NCBI RefSeq assembly: GCF_000015245.1
Contig: NC_008700.1
Span: forward strand, 3,856,501 to 3,920,500
Length of the DNA: 64,000 nucleotides
Source: Shewanella amazonensis SB2B
GTDB lineage: Bacteria; Pseudomonadota; Gammaproteobacteria; Enterobacterales; Shewanellaceae
Direction of reading: 5' to 3'
In this document: in pieces, positions 28,378-36,619 of the stretch
Layout of the letters: every line of letters begins with the position of its first letter
Position numbering within the stretch: position 1 is the stretch's first letter
The notes under the pieces: generated by a model
What the model saw: only the letters and a program-made list of their open reading frames with translations
Database searches by the model: none
What the model was told of the DNA's origin: nothing
Program-made: the position numbers and the translations under genes

Positions 28378-30534
28378 ATGAGTAATGAAGGCAAATGTCC
28401 GGTAATGCACGGCGGTGCAACCTCTGCCACCCAGGCCGACAATCATTGGTGGCCCAAAGCCCTGAACCTCGACATACTCCACCAGCACGACAGTAAAACC
28501 AACCCCATGGCACCGGGCTTTAATTACCGGGAAGCCCTGAAAGGCCTCGATGTGGAGGCACTCAAACAAGATCTCAAAGCCCTGATGACCGACAGCCAGG
28601 CCTGGTGGCCAGCGGACTGGGGCCATTATGGCGGCCTGATGATCCGCATGGCGTGGCACTCGGCCGGCACCTATCGCATTGCCGACGGTCGTGGTGGTGG
28701 CGGCCATGGTGCACAGCGCTTTGCCCCACTCAATTCCTGGCCCGACAATGGCAATCTCGACAAGGCCAGGCGCCTGCTGTGGCCCATCAAACAGAAATAC
28801 GGCAACAAAGTGAGCTGGGCCGACTTGATGATTTTGGCAGGCAACATGGCGTATGAATCCATGGGGCTGAAAACCTTCGGCTTTGCCTTTGGTCGTGAAG
28901 ACATCTGGCACCCCGAGAAAGACACCTACTGGGGCGCAGAAAAAGAATGGTTGGCCCCCAGCGGCGGCGCCAACAGTCGCTATTCCGGGGTTCGCGATCT
29001 GCAAAACCCACTGGCAGCAGTGATGATGGGGCTGATTTATGTCAACCCGGAAGGGGTCGATGGCAATCCAGACCCACTGAAAACCGCCCAGGATATGCGC
29101 GTGACCTTCGCCCGAATGGCGATGAATGACGAAGAAACTGTGGCACTCACCGCCGGTGGCCATACCGTGGGTAAAGCCCATGGTAATGGTAACGCCGCCA
29201 ATCTGGGGCCTGAACCTGAAGCCGCGCCTTTGGAAGAGCAAGGCTTTGGCTGGATGAATCATCAAAGTCGCGGCATAGGCCGCAACACAGTCACCAGCGG
29301 AATCGAAGGCGCCTGGACCACCCACCCCACCCGTTGGGACAACGGTTATTTCCATCTGCTGTTCAGCTACGACTGGGCACTCACCAAGAGTCCGGCAGGC
29401 GCGTGGCAGTGGGAGCCGGTGAACATCAGGGAAGAAGACAAGCCAGTGGATGTGGAAGACCCCAACATCCGCAGCAACCCCATGATGACAGACGCCGACA
29501 TGGCGCTGAAGATGGACCCGGATTACCGCCGCATCGCCGAAAGATTCTTCCACGATCCCGACTATTTTGCCGACACCTTTGCCAGGGCCTGGTTCAAGTT
29601 GACTCACAGAGACATGGGCCCCAAATCCCGCTACTTTGGTCCGGATGTGCCAGCAGAAGACTTGATTTGGCAGGACCCGGTACCCAAGGGTAACAGTCAA
29701 TATGACCCCGAGGCGGTTAAGGCACGCATCGCCGGTACGGGGCTTGGCGCCGCCGAGCTGGTCGCCACCGCATGGGACAGCGCCAGAACCTATAGAAACT
29801 CAGATAAGCGCGGCGGAGCCAACGGCGCACGCATCCGCTTGTTGCCGCAAAAAGACTGGGTAGCCAACGAGCCCGCCAGACTGGCCAGAGTGCTGGAGCT
29901 GCTTACCCCCATCGCCAGCGACATGGGCGTCAGCATTGCCGACACCCTGGTGCTGGGTGGCAATCTTGGTGTCGAGCTGGCGGCCAAAGCCGCCGGTTTC
30001 AATATCAAGGTGCCTTTTATCCCCGGTCGTGGTGATGCCAGTCAGGCACAAACCGACATCGACTCCTTTGAGGTGCTTGAGCCACTGGCCGATGGCTTCC
30101 GTAACTGGCAAAAGCAGGACTTTGTGGTCACGCCGGAAGAAATGCTGCTCGACCGGGCACAACTCATGGGACTCTCAGCGCCGGAAATGACAGTGCTGAT
30201 TGGTGGCATGCGCGCCATGGCGGTTAACCATGGTGGAACCACACATGGGGTGCTGACCGACAATCCCGGCAGCCTCAGTAATGACTTTTTCGTTAACCTC
30301 ACCGATATGAGTTATCGCTGGAAACCGGTCGCCAACAATCTCTATGAGATCTGCGATAGGGCAAGTGGCCAGAAAAAATGGACCGCCACCCGGGTCGATT
30401 TGGTGTTTGGCTCCAACTCTGTATTGCGCGCCTACGCCGAGTACTATGCCCAGGACGACAACAAAGAGACCTTCGTAAAGGACTTTGTCACCGCCTGGTG
30501 CAAGGTGATGAATGCCGACCGCTTCGATGCCTAG
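28378..30534 (+). CDS. katG: Catalase-peroxidase KatG
   Basis: 718 residues, normal for bacterial KatG, with a ribosome site AAGGAG before the ATG. It destroys hydrogen peroxide by catalase and peroxidase activity using haem b. Distal pocket Arg90, Trp93 and His94 (IRMAWHSAGTYR), proximal His260 (TAGGHTVGKAHG) and the covalent Trp93-Tyr219-Met245 adduct residues are all present with spacing as in mycobacterial KatG. The C-terminal half is the inactive duplicated domain. No signal peptide, so cytosolic. It stands alone between two terminators; OxyR control is likely from family knowledge but no site was identified. Confidence 0.96.
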   Translation: MSNEGKCPVMHGGATSATQADNHWWPKALNLDILHQHDSKTNPMAPGFNYREALKGLDVEALKQDLKALMTDSQAWWPADWGHYGGLMIRMAWHSAGTYRIADGRGGGGHGAQRFAPLNSWPDNGNLDKARRLLWPIKQKYGNKVSWADLMILAGNMAYESMGLKTFGFAFGREDIWHPEKDTYWGAEKEWLAPSGGANSRYSGVRDLQNPLAAVMMGLIYVNPEGVDGNPDPLKTAQDMRVTFARMAMNDEETVALTAGGHTVGKAHGNGNAANLGPEPEAAPLEEQGFGWMNHQSRGIGRNTVTSGIEGAWTTHPTRWDNGYFHLLFSYDWALTKSPAGAWQWEPVNIREEDKPVDVEDPNIRSNPMMTDADMALKMDPDYRRIAERFFHDPDYFADTFARAWFKLTHRDMGPKSRYFGPDVPAEDLIWQDPVPKGNSQYDPEAVKARIAGTGLGAAELVATAWDSARTYRNSDKRGGANGARIRLLPQKDWVANEPARLARVLELLTPIASDMGVSIADTLVLGGNLGVELAAKAAGFNIKVPFIPGRGDASQAQTDIDSFEVLEPLADGFRNWQKQDFVVTPEEMLLDRAQLMGLSAPEMTVLIGGMRAMAVNHGGTTHGVLTDNPGSLSNDFFVNLTDMSYRWKPVANNLYEICDRASGQKKWTATRVDLVFGSNSVLRAYAEYYAQDDNKETFVKDFVTAWCKVMNADRFDA

Positions 30535-30559
30535 GCCAACGATGCCATTCTGAACTGAC

Positions 30560-30583
30560 AACGCCTCCGTAAGGAGGCGTTTC
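30560..30583 (+). terminator. Terminator-like hairpin after katG
   Basis: An acgcctcc / ggaggcgt stem with a TAA-type loop is followed by a short TT-CATCAT tail, 26 bases after the katG stop codon. The T-run is weak. Confidence 0.6.
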
Positions 30584-30660
30584 ATCATCTACAGAGGCAC
30601 TTGGGCTTGGGCATTGGCTGGGGTACAATCGAGCCAATTCAAACCAAGGCGGAATGACAG

Positions 30661-30918
30661 ATGCTGAACCCCAAAAAAATCGAAGACTTGGCCAAACAGC
30701 TCAGTGACAACCTTCCTTCTGGCCTCAAGCAGTTTGCCGGAGAAGTGGAAGAGCGCAGCAAGCAGGTATTGCAAAGCCAGTTGATGAAACTCGACCTGGT
30801 ATCCCGGGAAGAATTTGAGGTGCAGCAACATGTGCTGCTGCGTACCCGCGAAAAACTGGAAGCGTTGCAGACCAAGGTCGAAGCACTGGAAAAACTGTTG
30901 GAAGACAAGCAGGCCTGA
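30661..30918 (+). CDS. ubiK: UbiK accessory factor of ubiquinone biosynthesis (YqiC/BMFP family)
   Basis: 85 residues, almost entirely helical, beginning MLNPKKIEDLAKQL with a C-terminal trimeric coiled coil rich in heptad L and E (LEALQTKVEALEKLLED). This matches the UbiK/YqiC family, which binds UbiJ and helps assemble the cytosolic ubiquinone-synthesis complex and interacts with membrane lipids. It is monocistronic, with a terminator 24 bases after the stop. Confidence 0.88.
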   Translation: MLNPKKIEDLAKQLSDNLPSGLKQFAGEVEERSKQVLQSQLMKLDLVSREEFEVQQHVLLRTREKLEALQTKVEALEKLLEDKQA

Positions 30919-30941
30919 GCCTGTCATTAATTCTCACAGTT

Positions 30942-30970
30942 AAAAACGCCGGGCAATGCCTGGCGTTTTT
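30942..30970 (+). terminator. Bidirectional terminator between ubiK and the HupE-like gene
   Basis: A 12-bp stem with one G-T pair (aaaacgccgggc / gcctggcgtttt) and loop AAT is followed by TTTTT on both strands. It sits between two convergent genes and can serve both. Confidence 0.85.
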
Positions 30971-30984
30971 CATTATCGACCAGC

Positions 30985-31569
30985 TTATCCCGGTAACACT
31001 GTGCCTATCAGGAACAGGGTACCCATGGCAGCGATGCCAGCTCCGGTGATACGGGTCAGGGGATAACGGCGCTCTTTCATCGCAAGCAATAAACCGGTAA
31101 ATACACCGATAAGGTGTATCGTAGCTGTGCCGAGGATAAAGCCCAGCCCATACAGCCAGGGACTCGCCAGTGTTGGCATTTCCATACCATGGGCATGACC
31201 ATGGAATATGCCAAATACGGCTACCGCCAACATGGCAGGCCAAAGCGGCAAAGCACGGTTAAAAGCAATGGCGAGCCCAAGCAGCATTACCGACAACGCA
31301 ATCCCGGCTTCCACCAGAGGCAAGGCGATATCGGTTATACCAAGCACGGCACCAAGGGACATAAAACACAGGAAGGCGAGTGGCACCTGCCAGATGGCGT
31401 GCCTGCCAAGTCGGGTACTGACCATGCCAACACTGAGCATGGCGAGCAAATGATCCAACCCCAGCACAGGGTGGGAAAAACCGGCACCGAAGCCACCACC
31501 CAGGGCCACTTCATGGGCCGATGCTCCCGCAGAAAACAGCAAACACCACAACCCAATTCCCTTTCTCAT
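30985..31569 (-). CDS. HupE/UreJ-family membrane protein, putative nickel or cobalt transporter
   Basis: 194 residues from ATG at 31569, chosen for the GAAGGAG site before it and because a signal peptide starts there (MRKGIGLWCLLFSAGASA). The mature protein starts with His and has about six membrane helices. The family motif HPxxGxDH appears as HPVLGLDHLLAM, and a second motif as FGIFHGHAHGMEMP. HupE/UreJ proteins are linked to nickel uptake for hydrogenase or urease. Here neither enzyme is nearby, so the metal is open. A small unknown gene lies 28 bp upstream on the same strand. Confidence 0.82.
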   Translation of the reverse strand: MRKGIGLWCLLFSAGASAHEVALGGGFGAGFSHPVLGLDHLLAMLSVGMVSTRLGRHAIWQVPLAFLCFMSLGAVLGITDIALPLVEAGIALSVMLLGLAIAFNRALPLWPAMLAVAVFGIFHGHAHGMEMPTLASPWLYGLGFILGTATIHLIGVFTGLLLAMKERRYPLTRITGAGIAAMGTLFLIGTVLPG

Positions 31570-31597
31570 CGGGCCAGACTCCTTCAATGTTTTATAG

Positions 31598-31906
31598 CTA
31601 TGCGGCCAGATCGTAAATTTTTGCGGCGCCCTCCCAACCATTTTCCCTTGCTGACTCAATCAGATAATCAAGGTCAAGCTCGCAGCCCTGAGGCATCTGC
31701 GCCTGAATGGCATCGATATGGCAGTGGAACGTCTGAGTTTCGTCGGACCAGGCCACAGAGATCACGGGCTCGCTGTTGCCACTGGGCTCCACCAGCTGTA
31801 AACCCACAAAGGGCACAAAGGGCAGGGTCAGCTTTTTAGACAGGAATGCCGCGCGTTTACGATCGAAACTGCGGATGGCCAGGGTAAATTGAACCTGAAA
31901 GCGCAT
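31598..31906 (-). CDS. Small protein of unknown function upstream of the HupE-like gene
   Basis: 102 residues from ATG at 31906, preceded by a strong AAGGAGG site at ideal spacing. A longer frame to 31981 has no such site. No signal peptide, no membrane helix and no motif I recognise. Composition is mixed with a charged N-terminal third and acidic C-terminal half (ELDLDYLIESARENGWEG). It is probably co-transcribed with the HupE-like gene 28 bp downstream, which is the only functional clue. Confidence 0.7.
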   Translation of the reverse strand: MRFQVQFTLAIRSFDRKRAAFLSKKLTLPFVPFVGLQLVEPSGNSEPVISVAWSDETQTFHCHIDAIQAQMPQGCELDLDYLIESARENGWEGAAKIYDLAA

Positions 31907-32186
31907 CTTGGACCTCCTTAGCATTCCCGGGGCACAAGTGCGCACCCGGGCCACACCTGATGTCAGCATATGCCAGTCCACTCGCCTTCGGGGTGACCCC
32001 GGTCAAATTTGCTGCATCCTGTATTAACTTTAGTCAAGGATGACAACAATTTGCACAATCGCTGCTTTGTGCATCGCAATTGCCATAATTCTGCCACTAT
32101 TGATCATGGGTCTGCCCCCCTGTTCAGCCCAGGTTCTGTTTCAATTACTGCAATCTCACCACGAACCAGACTGCAAGGAAGAACAG

Positions 32187-33626
32187 ATGGCGGACATGTT
32201 TTTCGGCCTCATGGCGCTCGCGCTCCTCGGGGCCATTGGCTTTGGTGCCTTTGTGGCCATTCGCGCCGGACTGACACGACTTTACGGCAATACCGATAAT
32301 CCATTATTGCTGAACAGGATCGCCCTCATTCTCAAGGGATCACTCACCCTGATGCTGTGCCTGCTGGCCATCATTCCGCTGACACTGGTACAGGACCTGG
32401 CCTCAGACAGAGAGCGTCTGTACCGTGATGTGGTGCGGGACATAGGTCAGGCATGGGGCGAAGAGCAGGTTCTGGCGGGTCCCGTGTTGGTGCTTCCTTA
32501 TCGCTATTCGGTGCTCACCGAAGAAACCAGCGCCGATGGCAGTCGCAAGCAAAGGCGCAGCAGCATTGAGGATGAGCTCCTTATCCTGCCCGAGCACCTG
32601 AAAATGAAGGCGAGCCTCAACCATGACTTCCGCGACCGCGGCATTTACCACTCACTGGTGTATCAAAGTGGCGTTGAGGGGCAGGCCGAGTTTTCCCTGA
32701 ACCTCCCCCTTATCAGCAATCTGGAAGCTTACGAATTTAATCGCGCCAGACTGGTATTTGGTCTGTCTTCCAATCAGGCCATCGATGGCGTGGATAATTT
32801 TGTGGTCAGTGGCGATGGCTTGAGCTCCCACGGCTCGCTGATGTCAGGCACGGGCCTGGCTCAGGAGGCACTTAGTCGGGGATTTCATCAACCGGTGCAG
32901 CTTGGACAAAACACAGCCCCCTTCAAAGTGGACTTTAAACTGCGCCTCAGGGGCTCACAGGGTATTGGGTTTCTGCCGCTCGGCGAAGACTCACGCTTCG
33001 AACTCAATGCCGACTGGCCTCATCCCAGTTTCAATGGCATTTTGCCCGAAGCCCGCGAAATAAATGCCAATGGCTTTAATGCCAACTGGCACATCAGCCA
33101 CCTGAGCCGCAACTACCCACAAATCATGCGCGCTTCTCAACCCATGGATCTGATGGAGACCCGGGCACACACGCAGCTGTTTGAACCCGTCACCCACTAC
33201 GGCAAGGTAGAACGCGCCATTAAATATGGTCTGCTGTTTGTGGCCCTGACCTTTATCCTGCTGCTGATGTTTGAACTTGGGCAGGGACAAGCCTTGTCGG
33301 CCTTGCAATACCTGCTGGTTGGCGCAGCCATGACCCTGTTTTATTTGTTGCTGCTGGCATTGTCAGAGCATTTGAGTTTTGGTCAGGCCTTTATGATTGC
33401 CGCAGCCGTGCCCGTGCTCAGCATTCCTGCCTATGTGGCCAGCGCCACCCAAAGTTATGCTCGCGGCAGCATCATGCTGGCCATGTTGCTCGGTCTCTAT
33501 GGTCTGCTGTATTCCATTTTGCGGCTCGAAGACTATGCCCTGCTGATGGGCAGCATGCTCTTGGTTACCGTCCTCTTGGTACTCATGTACCTGACAAGAC
33601 GCCAGGGTAAATGCCTCCCGCAATAG
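32187..33626 (+). CDS. creD: CreD-family inner membrane protein
   Basis: 479 residues from ATG at 32187 with AAGGAA six bases upstream; a frame reaching back to 32040 lacks support. It matches E. coli CreD: N-terminal membrane helices, a periplasmic domain with LAGPVLVLPYRY and the conserved NADWPHPSFNGILP...GFNANWHIS stretch, then about five C-terminal helices including LQYLLVGAAMTLFYLLLLALSEH. The N-terminus is ~35 residues longer than in E. coli, with an extra hydrophobic segment. CreD is linked to envelope stress and colicin tolerance in other bacteria; its biochemical role is unknown. The creBC two-component genes are absent here. Confidence 0.85.
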   Translation: MADMFFGLMALALLGAIGFGAFVAIRAGLTRLYGNTDNPLLLNRIALILKGSLTLMLCLLAIIPLTLVQDLASDRERLYRDVVRDIGQAWGEEQVLAGPVLVLPYRYSVLTEETSADGSRKQRRSSIEDELLILPEHLKMKASLNHDFRDRGIYHSLVYQSGVEGQAEFSLNLPLISNLEAYEFNRARLVFGLSSNQAIDGVDNFVVSGDGLSSHGSLMSGTGLAQEALSRGFHQPVQLGQNTAPFKVDFKLRLRGSQGIGFLPLGEDSRFELNADWPHPSFNGILPEAREINANGFNANWHISHLSRNYPQIMRASQPMDLMETRAHTQLFEPVTHYGKVERAIKYGLLFVALTFILLLMFELGQGQALSALQYLLVGAAMTLFYLLLLALSEHLSFGQAFMIAAAVPVLSIPAYVASATQSYARGSIMLAMLLGLYGLLYSILRLEDYALLMGSMLLVTVLLVLMYLTRRQGKCLPQ

Positions 33627-33669
33627 ACCGAATATCCAGTTCATCCCTTGAGCCTTGAACATGAAGGAC

Positions 33670-33709
33670 ACGGTGGCCAAATACTTTGTGGTTGCCGTTT
33701 TTTTATTTT
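33670..33709 (+). terminator. Intrinsic terminator after creD
   Basis: A 10-bp stem with G-T pairs (acggtggcca / tggttgccgt), 9-base loop and a run of seven or more T, 43 bases after the creD stop codon. Confidence 0.8.
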
Positions 33710-33774
33710 GAATTTCCGGGAGTTGATGGTTAGTCTGCCTGGATTGTTTTAATTGTTGCCAGAAAGGAGTCTTG

Positions 33775-34557
33775 ATGCAGCATACCCAGGCCCCCCGTTT
33801 TGACCGCAGCATTCGCCCCCTGCTCCTGCTCACCCTGTGGCTGTTACTGCTGGTACCTGCCACTGTCCTGACCCTGGCGCAGCTCCCCCTCTTCCCCTGG
33901 ATGCCATTGGACGGAGCCACTGCTGAGATTGTCTATGCCATCACCTTTACCGGCACAGCGCCCTGGGGCGCCATCAGCGCGGCGGCCGTCATACTGCTGG
34001 CCTTTATTCGTCTGTCACACCCCCAAGCCATCAAGTTACTGTTGGCGCTGGCGCTCTCACTCGGCAGCAGCCTCTGGCTCAACGAAAGCCTGAAGACCCA
34101 CTTTAATGAACCCAGGCCCAATGTATTGTTCCTGGCCGAACACAAGCTGCTGGATACAGATGACTTTTACCGTCTTCACAAGGGCGATCGCCGCGATGTG
34201 ATGACAGTGCTTTTTGCCAGTAACGCGTCGGATTTACCGCCCATGAGCCCCCGCGTTGCAAACCACTGGCAGCAAGAGGTGGGGTTGTCGTTTCCGTCGG
34301 GGCACACCCTGTTCGCCACCATTCTGGCGCTAACTGCGAGCTGGTTTTTTATCGCTTCAGGACACTGGATAACCTGCTCATTTTTAGGCATCTGGGCGCT
34401 GGCAATGGGCGGATCTCGCATGCTGCTGGGCATGCACCATAGCCAGGATGTGATGGCAGCCACGGCGTTGTCACTGCCGCTGTGCCTATTGGGCATATTG
34501 TTGGCAAGCTGGCTGGGACCGAAGCTATTCAGGACTCGCCAGCCCCAATCAGATTAG
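33775..34557 (+). CDS. PAP2-family membrane phosphatase (PgpB-like)
   Basis: 260 residues from ATG at 33775, preceded by AAAGGAG; a TTG one codon earlier is less likely. It has about six membrane helices. The three PAP2 motifs are complete: KTHFNEPRP (Lys107...Arg114-Pro115), PSGH (174-177) and SRMLLGMHHSQD (Arg215, His221, Asp225). Such enzymes remove phosphate from phosphatidylglycerol phosphate, undecaprenyl pyrophosphate or phosphatidic acid; which one applies is not visible. Its stop overlaps by 4 bases the stop of the convergent binding-protein gene. Confidence 0.87.
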   Translation: MQHTQAPRFDRSIRPLLLLTLWLLLLVPATVLTLAQLPLFPWMPLDGATAEIVYAITFTGTAPWGAISAAAVILLAFIRLSHPQAIKLLLALALSLGSSLWLNESLKTHFNEPRPNVLFLAEHKLLDTDDFYRLHKGDRRDVMTVLFASNASDLPPMSPRVANHWQQEVGLSFPSGHTLFATILALTASWFFIASGHWITCSFLGIWALAMGGSRMLLGMHHSQDVMAATALSLPLCLLGILLASWLGPKLFRTRQPQSD

Positions 34558-35270
34558 TGGAGGAACTGCTTCACCAACGCATCGTAGCGGCCGTTTTCAC
34601 GAATTTTACGCAGACCTTCGTTGAAGGCATCACGCACTATGGAATTGCGGAACATCAGGCGATAGGCCGTGCGTGGAAACAGCTCGTGGATATCCAGTGC
34701 CTTCGAGGTATCCAGCTCCCCTGCCAACCTGAGGTTATTGGCCAAAAACACATACTTTTCAGCCACAGCCACATCAATACGGCCGAGATATAACATCTTG
34801 TTTTGATTCTCGGTCGTGTCGAGCTCGCGGTAGATAGTCCTCTTACTGACCTTATAAAACTCGCCCCCCAGCAGTATGGAGGCATCCTCAAAGGCGGCAA
34901 TGCTGATATTCTGCAAATCGGCCACCCGTTCGAGACGGATCTGCTTCTCGGCAAGACTAATGGCAACATTTTGATAATAGATATAGATATCAGAAGGATA
35001 ACCGGTTAAATCCAGTGAGCTGTTCACCGTCATTATGCCGTCAAAACGTTCTTTCCCGTAGAAGAGTAACTGCCGTTTGCGAGAGTAAAACTTGAAGCTG
35101 GCTTCCATTCCCACGGCCGCAAAGGCAGCACGGATGATTTCCACCTCCAGCCCGGATTCGGCATCTTCCAAAATATAGGGAGGGCGATTTGAAGAAGCGC
35201 CAATGCTGATGGTAGAGGCATGCGCCCCAACCATCACCAACAGCAGCCATAAAGTCAAAGGTAAGCGCAT
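34554..35270 (-). CDS. Orphan periplasmic solute-binding protein, family 3 type
   Basis: 238 residues from ATG at 35270, where a signal peptide begins (MRLPLTLWLLLVMVGAHA). The mature part follows the SBP_bac_3 fold: N-terminal strand ISIGASSNRPPYI, EVEIIRAAFAAVGM, a GIMTVNSS ligand-loop region and a C-terminal helix region (DAFNEGLRKIRENGRYDALVKQF). Family-3 proteins bind amino acids or similar compounds. No permease or ATPase gene is nearby, so it may be a sensor partner, a polar amino acid scavenger, or linked to a distant transporter. Confidence 0.78.
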   Translation of the reverse strand: MRLPLTLWLLLVMVGAHASTISIGASSNRPPYILEDAESGLEVEIIRAAFAAVGMEASFKFYSRKRQLLFYGKERFDGIMTVNSSLDLTGYPSDIYIYYQNVAISLAEKQIRLERVADLQNISIAAFEDASILLGGEFYKVSKRTIYRELDTTENQNKMLYLGRIDVAVAEKYVFLANNLRLAGELDTSKALDIHELFPRTAYRLMFRNSIVRDAFNEGLRKIRENGRYDALVKQFLH

Positions 35271-35355
35271 AAAATCTCTTAGTATTATCACTGTCATTCA
35301 CTATAGACACTGACAACCGAAGAGGCCAAAAACCCACAGGTTTTGGCTGCGCGTA

Positions 35356-36486
35356 TTACTGCAGCACCTCTTCCAGAGCCTTCAGGCAAATTGCCACATT
35401 TTCGGCCCGTGCGCCATAGCCCATGAGCCCAATTCGCCAAGCCTTTCCTGCCAGGTCTCCGAGTCCGGCACCAATCTCAAGGTTATAACCCTTAAGCAGC
35501 TGGCTGCGCACGGCAGCGTCATCCACACCCTCTGGAATGTACACGGCGTTGAGTTGCGGCAGGCGGTAAGCCTCATCCACCACAAAGCCGAGCCCCAACT
35601 TTTCGAGGCCGGCTTTAAGCAGCTGATGCATGTGTTGATGTCTGGCCCAGGCGTTTTCGAGGCCTTCTTCGGCGAGCAGCCGCAACGATTCGTGCAAGGC
35701 ATACAGGGCGTTAACCGGCGCGGTATGGTGGTAAGCGCGCTTGCCACTGCCACCCCAATAGCCCATCACCAGAGTCTGATCCAAAAACCAGCTCTGCACC
35801 GGCGTCTTGCGGCTTTTAAGCTTCTCTACCGCTCGGGGTGAGAAGGACACAGGCGATAAGCCGGGTACACAGGATAAGCACTTCTGGCTGCCCGAATAAA
35901 TGGCATCTATGCCCCACTCATCGACCCTGAGTTCAACCCCACCAAGGGAGGTCACCGCATCCACAATCGACAGGCAGTTATGTTCGCGGGCAAGAGCACA
36001 CAGGGTTTTGGCGTCCGACAGCGCGCCCGTGCTGGTTTCAGCATGGACAAAGGCAAGGTAGCTTGCATCCGGATGCTGCTTCAGCACACCTTCAACCACT
36101 TGCGGGTCGACCGGTGCGCCCCAGGGGAAATCCACCACCACGGCAACACCGCCGCAGCGCTCCACGTTCTGGCGCATCCGCTCGCCAAACACCCCATTGC
36201 GGCAAACCACAACCTTCTCGCCAGGCTCCACCAGGTTTACAAAACAGGTTTCCATACCGGCGCTGCCTGGAGCCGATACCGCCAAGGTCACTTCGTTTTG
36301 GGTCTGAAAGGCATATTGCAGCAGCGCTTTGAGCTCATCCATCATGGCCACAAACAAGGGGTCCAGATGGCCCACGGTGGGGCGTGACTGGGCCAGCAAC
36401 ACCTCGGGATACACATCTGAAGGGCCCGGGCCCATCAGAATACGGCGTGGCGGCATAAAGGGCGCTATCTTGGGAGCGGCTTGCAT
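35356..36486 (-). CDS. Class V aminotransferase, alanine-glyoxylate/serine-pyruvate type
   Basis: 376 residues with a strong AAGGAG site before the ATG. The class V PLP fold is clear: LMGPGPSDVYPEVL at the N-terminus, HAETSTGAL (about 148-156), Asp176 in SIVDAVTSLGG, and the Schiff-base Lys202 in YSGSQKCLSCVPGL. This subgroup moves amino groups between Ser or Ala and glyoxylate or pyruvate. It begins ~90 bases after the ilv operon terminator on the same strand, so some read-through is possible. The exact substrate pair is not determined by sequence. Confidence 0.83.
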   Translation of the reverse strand: MQAAPKIAPFMPPRRILMGPGPSDVYPEVLLAQSRPTVGHLDPLFVAMMDELKALLQYAFQTQNEVTLAVSAPGSAGMETCFVNLVEPGEKVVVCRNGVFGERMRQNVERCGGVAVVVDFPWGAPVDPQVVEGVLKQHPDASYLAFVHAETSTGALSDAKTLCALAREHNCLSIVDAVTSLGGVELRVDEWGIDAIYSGSQKCLSCVPGLSPVSFSPRAVEKLKSRKTPVQSWFLDQTLVMGYWGGSGKRAYHHTAPVNALYALHESLRLLAEEGLENAWARHQHMHQLLKAGLEKLGLGFVVDEAYRLPQLNAVYIPEGVDDAAVRSQLLKGYNLEIGAGLGDLAGKAWRIGLMGYGARAENVAICLKALEEVLQ

Positions 36487-36578
36487 GGAAACTCCTTGTA
36501 GGTCGTCGCGGCAGGGCCGCGCTGAGGTCTGGGTTATCTCATCATTTCGAGCATTTACCCTATCATATTCCTGATACT

Positions 36579-36613
36579 AAAACGCCCCTGCCTTGGTCTA
36601 AGGGAGGGGCGCG
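36579..36613 (-). terminator. Terminator of the ilvGMDA operon
   Basis: On the minus strand the stem CGCCCCT...AGGGGCG, with an inner CCTT/AAGG pairing and one G-G mismatch, is followed by TTTT. It starts 9 bases after the ilvA stop codon. Confidence 0.75.
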
Positions 36614-36619
36614 TCATAT

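Noticed and set aside
28234..29700. 488-codon antisense frame over katG
   Set aside because: katG is complete with all active-site residues. The antisense frame has His/Gly/Val-rich composition typical of reverse-strand reading of a GC-rich gene and no family resemblance.
31114..31839. 241-codon plus-strand frame over the HupE-like and small unknown genes
   Set aside because: It is Arg/Gln/His-rich with no ribosome site, whereas the minus-strand genes have strong SD sites and a recognisable membrane family motif.
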